A stretch of DNA of 5,196 nucleotides from positions 1 to 5,196 of the forward strand of contig URJU01000148.1 in NCBI GenBank assembly GCA_900548315.1, given 5' to 3'. Source of the DNA: an uncultured Coprococcus sp. (GTDB taxonomy: Bacteria > Bacillota > Clostridia > Lachnospirales > Lachnospiraceae). A program made the translations under genes and the position numbers. Shown piece after piece: positions 1 to 5,148 of this stretch (within the stretch, counting starts at the first letter, position 1; each line of letters begins with the position of its first letter). The notes beneath the pieces are model-generated. The model was not told the DNA's origin, did not search any database, and saw only the letters and a program-made list of their open reading frames with translations.

Positions 1-3
1 ATT

Positions 4-9
4 TATAAT
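4..9 (+). promoter_or_regulatory. Possible -10 element of the first DUF4234 gene
   Basis: A perfect TATAAT lies just inside the left edge, 22 bases before the start codon at 31. Any -35 box would fall outside the window, so it cannot be tested. Transcription from it would begin near 16, at the ribosome binding site itself, giving a very short leader. The region is AT-rich and the match could be chance. Confidence 0.25.
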
Positions 10-30
10 TAAATCAAGGGAGGACATATT

Positions 31-372
31 ATGATCAAACAGAGGAATATTGCTTTGTGCATAGTATTTTCAATCATTACATTTGGAATTTATGCACTGT
101 ATTGGTTCGTTTGCCTTACAAACGATGCTAATCAGGAATCTGGACAGACAGATGCAACAAGCGGTGGGGTAGCATTGTTGCTTACTATCGTTACATGTAA
201 TATCTATGGATGGTTCTGGGCATACAAGATGGGCGAGAAGATTGACGCAATAAAGACAAAGAATGGTCAGTCAGCAGGAAATTCAAGCATACTTTTCCTT
301 CTGCTCCAGTTATGTGGACTTGGAATTGTATCATATGCTATTATGCAGGATACCATCAATAAGAATGCATAA
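31..372 (+). CDS. Small DUF4234-type membrane protein, untailed paralogue (113 aa)
   Basis: The function is unknown. The protein resembles the DUF4234 family: a short basic N-terminus (MIKQR), then a helix with a GIY-x-LYWF signature (residues 19-26). Three hydrophobic segments lie at about 7-29, 46-66 and 86-106. The first loop (about 30-46) is polar and acidic, and the second (about 66-84) is lysine-rich. By the positive-inside rule this suggests an N-in, C-out topology (inference). The start is supported by AAGGGAGGA at 16-24, six bases before the ATG. The protein ends right after the third helix, at NKNA. The next gene, at 596, is a paralogue: 83 of 113 residues match by hand count, and the first 22 coding bases are identical. 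That paralogue continues into a long Q/N/Y-rich tail that this one lacks. A strong terminator follows, so this gene is probably a separate transcription unit at its 3' end. Confidence 0.85.
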   Translation: MIKQRNIALCIVFSIITFGIYALYWFVCLTNDANQESGQTDATSGGVALLLTIVTCNIYGWFWAYKMGEKIDAIKTKNGQSAGNSSILFLLLQLCGLGIVSYAIMQDTINKNA

Positions 373-392
373 AGAATCAAAATGCATACAAA

Positions 393-441
393 TATACATT
401 GAAAAATGTATAGATGCAGTTGCATACAGACAAAATGTATG
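393..441 (+). other. Two tandem stem-loops in the 3' UTR of the first DUF4234 gene
   Basis: The first stem pairs TATACATT (393-400) with AATGTATA (405-412) around a GAAA tetraloop, a stable GNRA-type loop. The second pairs CATACA (423-428) with TGTATG (436-441). Both lie between the stop codon and the terminator, so the mRNA would end in three consecutive hairpins. The pairing is read directly from the sequence. Any role, such as 3' stabilisation or a processed small RNA, is inference, and these AT-rich stems are individually weak. Confidence 0.4.
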
Positions 442-445
442 AGAA

Positions 446-491
446 AATAGTCCCGTAGACTGACTTGTGTCTGCGGGACTATTCTATTATT
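446..491 (+). terminator. Intrinsic terminator after the first DUF4234 gene
   Basis: A 15-base-pair stem, 446-460 with 469-483, contains one G-U wobble and is closed by the eight-base loop TGACTTGT. A run rich in T follows (CTATTATTTTTATT). The stem is GC-rich at its centre (TCCCG/CGGGA). It separates the two DUF4234 paralogues transcriptionally, so the second needs its own promoter. The A-rich sequence before the stem may allow weaker termination in the reverse direction. Confidence 0.9.
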
Positions 492-526
492 TTTATTGCA
501 GTTATGTAGTGGTTATATAGGAGCAG

Positions 527-532
527 TATAAT
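527..532 (+). promoter_or_regulatory. Candidate -10 box for the tailed DUF4234 / DUF2752 unit
   Basis: A perfect TATAAT lies between the upstream terminator and the ribosome binding site of the gene at 596. No good -35 hexamer sits 16-18 bases upstream (the sequence there is about TATGTA), so it would be a weak or activator-dependent promoter. An alternative is TTGCAG at 532-537 with TATGTA at 556-561 (18-base spacer). A promoter somewhere in 484-577 is expected because of the terminator just upstream, but the exact box is uncertain. Confidence 0.35.
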
Positions 533-595
533 TGCAGTCATACACAGGTTATACATATGTAATTAAGGATTTAAATTTAAGGAGGATTATCAATT

Positions 596-1393
596 ATGAT
601 CAAACAGAGGAATATTGGAATATGTATTCTGCTTTCAATTGTGACATGCGGAATATATGGATTGTATTGGTTTGTTGTGCTGACAGACGATATCAATCAG
701 GAGTCAGGAGAGACAGATGCAACAAGTGGTGGAATGTCGCTTTTGCTCACCATCGTTACATGTAACATCTATGGATGGTTCTGGGCATATAAGATGGGTG
801 AGAAAGTTGATATCATAAAAAATAAGAACGGTGTACCATCAAGCAACTCAGGCATATTATACGTTCTTCTTCAGGTGTTTGGACTTGGAATTATTGCATA
901 TGCGCTTATGCAGGACACTGCAAACAAATATGCAGAGGCTATACCTCAGATGAATACAGGATATGGTCAGCAGGGTTATAATCAGAACTCATACAATCAG
1001 AATGGATACGGTCAGCAGGGATATGATCAGAATGCATACAACCAGAACGCGTATGGTCAGCAGCAGGGATATGATCAGAATGCATACAGCCAGCAGCAGT
1101 ATAACCAGAATGCGTATGGTCAGCAGGGATATGATCAGAACGCATACAACCAGAATGCGTATGGTCAGCAGCAGTATAATCAGAATGCATATGGCCAGCA
1201 GCAGTATAACCAGAATGCGTATGGTCAGCAGCAGTATGATCAGAATGCGTACAATCAGAACGCGTATGGTCAGCAGCAGTATAATCAGAATACATATAGC
1301 CAGCAGCCTGGCATAGATCAGAGTACATTTGGTCAGCAGAGTGGACAGAATACACAGAATGACAATGATGGAACAGGCAGCGATCAGCAGTAA
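596..1393 (+). CDS. DUF4234-type membrane protein with a prion-like Q/N/Y pentapeptide-repeat tail (265 aa)
   Basis: The function is unknown. Residues 1-113 match the DUF4234-type protein encoded at 31-372 (about 73% identity), including GIYGLYWF and three hydrophobic segments at about 7-29, 47-66 and 86-106. From about residue 115 to the end the protein becomes low-complexity, dominated by Gln, Asn, Tyr, Gly and Ala. There is no Lys, Arg or Cys after residue 111. Tyrosines stand at 123, 128, 133 and so on to 234, every five residues apart from one six-residue step (153 to 159). The units are of the form GQQQY, NQNAY, DQNAY and GQQGY. After 234 the pattern decays, with Ile240 and Phe245 holding the aromatic/hydrophobic position, and it ends in a polar acidic stretch. 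The start is fixed by TAAGGAGG (578-585), ten bases before the ATG. The positive-inside rule would put the tail outside the cell (inference). A DUF2752 gene follows after 21 bases with no terminator between them, so the two are probably cotranscribed. Confidence 0.88.
   Translation: MIKQRNIGICILLSIVTCGIYGLYWFVVLTDDINQESGETDATSGGMSLLLTIVTCNIYGWFWAYKMGEKVDIIKNKNGVPSSNSGILYVLLQVFGLGIIAYALMQDTANKYAEAIPQMNTGYGQQGYNQNSYNQNGYGQQGYDQNAYNQNAYGQQQGYDQNAYSQQQYNQNAYGQQGYDQNAYNQNAYGQQQYNQNAYGQQQYNQNAYGQQQYDQNAYNQNAYGQQQYNQNTYSQQPGIDQSTFGQQSGQNTQNDNDGTGSDQQ
962..1297 (+). repeat. In-frame 15-base tandem repeat coding the tyrosine-spaced tail
   Basis: The DNA repeats with a 15-base period, one pentapeptide ending in a Tyr codon. 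The units also form larger blocks of 30 and 108 bases. A 57-base segment at 1010-1066 recurs at 1118-1174 with two differences, both synonymous (T/C in third codon positions). That points to duplication of a 108-base (36-residue) block. One unit carries an extra codon (GQQQGY, ending at residue 159). Because units are multiples of three bases, gain or loss of units changes tail length without shifting frame. Confidence 0.95.
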
Positions 1394-1414
1394 CAGGAAA
1401 TAATATAACAAAGC

Positions 1415-1804
1415 ATGGATCAGATACAGATATCGAGAAGAAATGCGATAATAAAAAGGGATGCCGTCCTTTTGGGGATAGGCATCCTCTATTATATTTT
1501 CATAAGAATAACGGGACTTGCGGTTCCGTGTATATTCAGAAAGATAACCGGATTCTTATGCCCAGGGTGCGGGATAACAAGGGCGATCATTGCGGCCGTA
1601 AGGTTGGATTTTGCAAAGGCATTTTCCTATAATCAATTTATTTTTATAGCCCTTCCGGCGTTGGCGTACATAATTGTAAAAAACGATTATGTATTCGTAA
1701 GATATGGAAACAGAAAATTATCGCGATTTGACAACATACTTATATTTACATGTATTGCCGGGGCGGTGATGTTTGCCGTTCTCAGGAATGTGATGCGCTT
1801 TTGA
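1415..1804 (+). CDS. DUF2752 family membrane protein (129 aa)
   Basis: The function is unknown. The diagnostic feature is TGFLCPGCGITRA at residues 45-57, with Cys49 and Cys52 in a CPGCG motif followed by Thr-Arg. This is the core signature of the DUF2752 family of small membrane proteins. Hydrophobic segments lie at about 17-41, 73-88 and 107-124, and an Asn (73) sits at the start of the second where the family usually has Asn-Pro. The length is typical. The two close cysteines could bind metal or form a disulfide, but nothing here shows which. The ribosome binding site is weak and distant (AGGAAA at 1395-1400, 14 bases before the ATG). That may mean translation depends on coupling to the upstream gene, whose stop is 21 bases earlier. 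No clear intrinsic terminator follows before the metG promoter. A six-pair GGCGGT/ACCGTC match with a large loop is too weak to count. Confidence 0.82.
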   Translation: MDQIQISRRNAIIKRDAVLLGIGILYYIFIRITGLAVPCIFRKITGFLCPGCGITRAIIAAVRLDFAKAFSYNQFIFIALPALAYIIVKNDYVFVRYGNRKLSRFDNILIFTCIAGAVMFAVLRNVMRF

Positions 1805-1879
1805 GAGGGGGCGGTGACAAGTTTATTGGCAGCGTTATAGAATGACCGTCAGAACAGACTTATTTAATGTCCCATCTTC

Positions 1880-1909
1880 TTGACAATAAATAATAAAAGG
1901 GCATATAAT
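1880..1909 (+). promoter_or_regulatory. Sigma-A-type promoter of metG
   Basis: A perfect TTGACA (1880-1885) and a perfect TATAAT (1904-1909) are separated by 18 bases. Transcription should start near 1916, giving a leader of about 75 bases before the metG start codon. Both hexamers are consensus, which fits strong constitutive expression of a housekeeping gene and makes metG independent of the upstream membrane-protein genes. Confidence 0.85.
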
Positions 1910-1915
1910 TTACAA

Positions 1916-1966
1916 TTACCGAGGAGTTTTTCGGTAAAGTTGCACAAGCATTTCATTTGTGCTTGT
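1916..1966 (+). promoter_or_regulatory. Structured metG leader: 5'-terminal hairpin plus two alternative stems
   Basis: TTACCGA (1916-1922) pairs perfectly with TCGGTAA (1931-1937) around a GGAGTTTT loop, and the stem begins at the predicted transcription start. Next, two overlapping stems compete for the same bases: GCACAA (1942-1947) with TTGTGC (1957-1962), or ACAAGCA (1944-1950) with TGCTTGT (1960-1966). The leader is too short for a T-box, and neither a T-box antiterminator nor a SAM riboswitch core is visible. A stabilising 5' hairpin is the simplest reading. Regulation by switching between the stems is speculation. Confidence 0.45.
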
Positions 1967-1975
1967 AGTATTTTC

Positions 1976-1983
1976 AGGGAGGG
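1976..1983 (+). promoter_or_regulatory. Ribosome binding site that sets the metG start
   Basis: AGGGAGGG lies eight bases before the ATG at 1992. This supports 1992 over an in-frame GTG at 1959, which would add eleven residues not expected in the family, lie inside the leader hairpin, and have no ribosome binding site of its own. Confidence 0.9.
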
Positions 1984-1991
1984 TTTTTGAA

Positions 1992-4028
1992 ATGGCAAAA
2001 AAACCGTATTATATTACAACCGCCATTGCATATGCATCAGGTAAACCTCATATAGGCAACACCTACGAGATCGTGTTGGCTGACAGCATTGCAAGGTACA
2101 AGAGATTCGCAGGTTATGATGTAAGATTCATGACAGGAACAGATGAGCATGGACAGAAGATTGAGAACAAGGCTTTCGAGAACATGCAGACACCAAAGGA
2201 ATTCGTGGATGAGACATCCGGTGAGATCAAGAGAATCTGGGACCTCATGAACACATCATATGACAAATTTATCCGTACAACAGACGATTATCATGAGAAA
2301 CAGGTACAGAAGATATTTAAGAAACTGTACGATCAGGGTGACATATATAAAGGACACTATGTAGGAAAGTACTGTACACCATGTGAGTCATTCTTCACAG
2401 ACGGTCAGCTCATAGACGGCAAATGTCCGGACTGCGGAAGACCTGTTCAGGAGGCAAAGGAGGAGGCATACTTCTTCAAGATGAGCAAGTATCAGGACAA
2501 GCTCATGAAACATATAGAGCAGCATCCTGAGTTTATACAGCCTGAGTCAAGACGTAACGAGATGGTCAACAACTTCTTAAAGCCGGGACTTCAGGATCTG
2601 TGTGTTTCAAGAACATCATTCAAGTGGGGAATTCCGGTAGACTTTGATCCAAAACATGTTGTATATGTATGGGTTGATGCGCTTTCAAACTACATAACTG
2701 GACTTGGATATGACGTAGATGGAAAGAGCGATGAGAAGTTTTATAAATACTGGCCGGCAGATCTTCACTTGATCGGCAAGGATATCCTGAGATTCCATAC
2801 CATTTACTGGCCTATCATGCTGATGGCACTCGGACTTCCGCTTCCAAAGCAGGTATTCGGTCATCCTTGGCTCATCCAGAGTGATGGCAAGATGAGTAAG
2901 TCGAAGGGCAACGTAATGTACGCTGACGATATGGTCAATATATTTGGCGTGGATGCCGTCAGATTCTTTGTGCTTCACGAGATGCCATTTGAAAATGATG
3001 GAGTTATCTCGTGGGAGCTCATGGTTGAGAGACTTAACTCAGAGCTGGCGAATACACTTGGAAACTTGGTCAACAGAACCATATCAATGTCTAACAAGTA
3101 TTTCGGCGGCATTGTGACCAACACAAATGTTACAGAGCCAGTTGATGAGGATCTGAAGAAGGTTGTCATGGATTGCAGATATAAGGTTGCAGAGTGCATG
3201 GACAAGCTCAAGGTTGCAGATGCGATCACAGAGATATTCGCACTGTTTAAGAGATGCAACAAGTACATAGATGAGACGATGCCTTGGGCACTCGCAAAGG
3301 AGGAGGACAAGAAGGACAGACTTAACACAGTATTGTACAATCTTGTCGAGAGTATCGTTATAGGTGCCACGCTCCTTGAACCATATATGCCCGAGACGAC
3401 AGAGAAGATCATGGCTCAGCTCAACACAGAGAAGAGAAAAGTCACAGAACTTGGCAGGTTCGGTCTGTATAAGTCAGGAACAAAGATTACAGAGCAGCCT
3501 GAGATACTCTTTGCACGACTTGACGTGAAGGAGGTTATGGCAAAGGTTGCTGAGTTTGCTCCTGTAGAGAAGGAATCAATGTACGAGCAGGCAAAGAAAC
3601 AGAAGGAAGAAAAGGAAAATTCCGCTGAGACCAAGAAGATCAAGATAGCTGAGGCAAAAGTTCAGGCGTTAAAGAGCAACCCTGATGTTGTGGACAAGGA
3701 AGAGATAAGTATAGACGAATTTCAGAAAATGCAGCTTATGATCGGAGAGATCGTAGCCTGCGAGGAAGTCCCGAATTCAAGAAAGCTCCTCTGCTCGCAG
3801 GTAAGCTTTGGCAAGAACAATGTAAAGCAGATAGTATCAGGAATCAAGGGTACATATTCAGCAGAGGATATGGTAGGCAAGAAGGTTGTGGCTATAGTAA
3901 ATCTTAAGCCATGTAAGCTTGCCGGAGTTATATCAGAGGGTATGCTTTTGTGTGCTGAGGATCCGGAGGGCAATCTCTCACTCCTCACCACAGAGAAAGA
4001 CTTCCCAGGCGGATGCTTTATAAGCTGA
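1992..4028 (+). CDS. metG: Methionyl-tRNA synthetase (678 aa)
   Basis: This cytoplasmic class I aminoacyl-tRNA synthetase charges tRNA-Met with methionine using ATP, for both initiation and elongation. The Rossmann catalytic domain opens with the HIGH-type motif HIGN at residues 20-23 and GTDEHG at 49-54. A single zinc knuckle follows, with Cys128, Cys131, Cys145 and Cys148 (CTPC and CPDC). YVWVDAL lies at 225-231, and the KMSKS loop is intact at 300-304. The helical anticodon-binding domain covers about 350-510 (for example MPWALAKEE from 430). A charged Lys/Glu-rich linker (about 515-573) leads to a C-terminal EMAP/Trbp111-type tRNA-binding domain (about 574-678) containing the typical IVSGI and NLKP-KLAGV stretches. 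This is the long, dimer-forming architecture common in Firmicutes. All catalytic signatures are present and no frame disruption is seen. The start at 1992 is chosen from the ribosome binding site AGGGAGGG and from homology beginning at MAKKPYYITTAI. Its own consensus promoter precedes it and a hairpin terminator follows. Confidence 0.98.
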   Translation: MAKKPYYITTAIAYASGKPHIGNTYEIVLADSIARYKRFAGYDVRFMTGTDEHGQKIENKAFENMQTPKEFVDETSGEIKRIWDLMNTSYDKFIRTTDDYHEKQVQKIFKKLYDQGDIYKGHYVGKYCTPCESFFTDGQLIDGKCPDCGRPVQEAKEEAYFFKMSKYQDKLMKHIEQHPEFIQPESRRNEMVNNFLKPGLQDLCVSRTSFKWGIPVDFDPKHVVYVWVDALSNYITGLGYDVDGKSDEKFYKYWPADLHLIGKDILRFHTIYWPIMLMALGLPLPKQVFGHPWLIQSDGKMSKSKGNVMYADDMVNIFGVDAVRFFVLHEMPFENDGVISWELMVERLNSELANTLGNLVNRTISMSNKYFGGIVTNTNVTEPVDEDLKKVVMDCRYKVAECMDKLKVADAITEIFALFKRCNKYIDETMPWALAKEEDKKDRLNTVLYNLVESIVIGATLLEPYMPETTEKIMAQLNTEKRKVTELGRFGLYKSGTKITEQPEILFARLDVKEVMAKVAEFAPVEKESMYEQAKKQKEEKENSAETKKIKIAEAKVQALKSNPDVVDKEEISIDEFQKMQLMIGEIVACEEVPNSRKLLCSQVSFGKNNVKQIVSGIKGTYSAEDMVGKKVVAIVNLKPCKLAGVISEGMLLCAEDPEGNLSLLTTEKDFPGGCFIS

Positions 4029-4064
4029 TCCGACATACATAATAGAGTACATTAAATATATTAG

Positions 4065-4120
4065 AGGGGATTGTGGCACATGGTGGATATCATGGCGCTG
4101 TGATCCCCTTTATATATTTT
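4065..4120 (+). terminator. Intrinsic terminator of metG
   Basis: AGGGGAT (4065-4071) pairs with ATCCCCT (4103-4109). The stem continues inward through several G-U wobbles to GC (4076-4077 with 4097-4098), and an inner CATG/CATG pairing (4079-4082 with 4091-4094) closes a loop around GTGGATAT. TTTATATATTTT follows directly. It lies 36 bases after the metG stop codon. Confidence 0.85.
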
Positions 4121-4121
4121 A

Positions 4122-4133
4122 GTGGAGCTCCAC
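4122..4133. repeat. Perfect 12-base palindrome between the metG terminator and the IS30 element
   Basis: GTGGAGCTCCAC is fully self-complementary. It lies two bases after the T-run of the metG terminator and about 45 bases before the probable end of the insertion sequence. Its role is unknown. It could be a protein-binding site or part of a palindromic region attractive to IS30-type insertion, or it could be chance. Confidence 0.5.
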
Positions 4134-4214
4134 ACGGGTAAACTGCAGGTAATATTTGAGTAATATGTCATGCGAAAGTTGTCAATAGTATTTTAACAAC
4201 TAATAAAAATTTAT

Positions 4215-4255
4215 GCTCTATGTCCCATCTGTTACGATGTGGCATAGAGCTTTTT
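4215..4255. terminator. Bidirectional terminator overlapping the transposase stop codon
   Basis: A 15-base stem, 4215-4229 with 4236-4250, has one G-U pair and one mismatch, and its loop is TGTTAC. Plus-strand transcripts meet TTTTT at 4251-4255. Minus-strand transcripts run from the stem into a U-rich tract, since AATAAAAATTTAT at 4202-4214 is A/T-rich on the plus strand. The transposase stop codon (4232-4234) lies inside the loop, so the right arm of the stem encodes the last residues of the protein. Confidence 0.75.
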
Positions 4256-5148
4256 CAATTCTTCATTGAATAACTGTCTTGATGATCTCCATCCAAATAT
4301 CTTACGCGGTAAGTCATTTATCCAGTCTTCAACATACTGCACTTTACGCTTGCTTACTCTATCAGTATCATAGCCTTTTGGTATGTGCCGCCTGATGAGC
4401 TTATTTGCATTTTCATTAGATCCACGCTCACAGCTACAATACGCATGACAATAATACACCTCTGTTCTATTGTCGTCTTGAAGTAGTGATTTCCTAAGAC
4501 CTTCATAGTCTGAAAACTCTACTCCATTATCAACCGTTATCGTTTTAAAAATACTTTTAAATTCCTGTTTCAGTTCTTGCTCCAGCTTATCCAATTCACA
4601 AACAACAGACTTTGCGCCTTGTGTTGGCATCTTCCTCACTATTTCCATTCTTGTCTTACGTTCTGTAAGCACAAGTAGACACGACTTTGATACACCTTTT
4701 TTACCCTTTACGGTGTCCATCTCCCAGTGTCCGAACTCCTGACGGCTGTCAATGTCCTTTGGTCGTCTTTCAATGCTTTGCCCTGAACTCATTCTTTTCT
4801 GTGATTTCCTCCTATGTCTGTACCTCTTTTTATGCCCCTTTATAGGTAAATGTTTATCAGACAATTTTTCAAACACATGTTTTTCTATATACCGATAGAG
4901 AGTATTGACGCTTATATCTGTGCTCATTCCCTCACTTCTTGCCATGGAAAGCGCGACAGCAGGAGAGAAACCACCCTTTATTATTTTGTCCTCTATGTAC
5001 TTTGCAAAAACTATATCATTACCAATTTTTAACGGTCGACCCTTTGCAGTATTTGCATAATCTGCCTTGCTTTGCGCAAGATCTGCACTATATCGTTCTA
5101 TTTCTACTAGCTCACTAGTCATATGTTTATAAATACCTTTCTTATATT
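4232..5148 (-). CDS. IS30-family transposase, 5' end missing at the contig edge
   Basis: This is a DDE transposase that moves its IS30-type element by cutting and joining DNA at the terminal inverted repeats. Residues here are counted from the internal Met codon at 5122. The catalytic core shows HWEMDTVKG with Asp136, TVDNGVEF with Asp198, and ERGSNENANKLIRR with Glu237, followed by HIPKGYD, all characteristic of IS30. The 38-residue gap between the second Asp and the Glu is longer than in E. coli IS30 (33) but agrees with clostridial relatives as I recall them. The basic stretch at 97-110 (GHKKRYRHRRKSQK) and the preceding helical region belong to the DNA-binding part. The reading frame stays open upstream of the Met (KKGIYKH precedes it) as far as the last genomic base at 5148, so that Met is internal. 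The usual N-terminal helix-turn-helix is simply cut off. No internal stop or frameshift is visible. Confidence 0.93.

Larger units (their letters stand above)
4178..5148 (-). mobile_element. IS30-family insertion sequence, truncated at the contig end
   Basis: The element is defined by its IS30-type transposase on the minus strand. The left boundary is estimated: the stretch 4178-4200 (GTTGT, 13 bases, ACAAC) looks like an IS end, but the matching right-hand inverted repeat and any target duplication lie beyond the real end of the sequence at 5148. The element therefore cannot be delimited or called intact. Assemblies of short reads commonly break inside multicopy insertion sequences, which fits the break here. 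Confidence 0.75.

Noticed and set aside
532..765. A 77-codon plus-strand frame overlapping the start of the tailed gene
   Set aside because: It lacks a good ribosome binding site and recognisable motifs, and it overlaps the well-supported DUF4234-type coding region in another frame.
962..1297. Regular repeats as a CRISPR array
   Set aside because: The repeats are contiguous, in-frame and 15 bases long with no unique spacers. They encode a protein tail.
939..1411. Long open frames on both strands inside the repeat tract (939-1355 minus, 989-1411 minus, 963-1316 plus)
   Set aside because: They arise because a 15-base repeat without stops in one frame tends to lack stops in the others. Their products are monotonous, they have no evident ribosome binding sites, and they overlap a gene with a clear start and conserved domain.
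1959..1991. In-frame GTG upstream extension of metG
   Set aside because: The extension runs through a leader hairpin and the ribosome binding site AGGGAGGG itself, which clearly serves the ATG at 1992 where family homology begins.
1805..1991. T-box or SAM riboswitch upstream of metG
   Set aside because: The promoter at 1880-1909 leaves a leader of only about 75 bases, and no T-box antiterminator sequence or SAM aptamer core is visible.
2685..4036. Several minus-strand open frames opposite metG
   Set aside because: They lie wholly within a strongly conserved metG coding region, lack evident ribosome binding sites, and show no recognisable domains.
1867..4230. Shared 11-mer ATGTCCCATCT at 1867-1877 and 4220-4230
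   Set aside because: A few 11-base matches are expected by chance in a window of this size, and the flanks are unrelated.
4850..5032. A 60-codon plus-strand frame opposite the transposase
   Set aside because: It is the antisense shadow of the conserved IS30 transposase and has no supporting signals.
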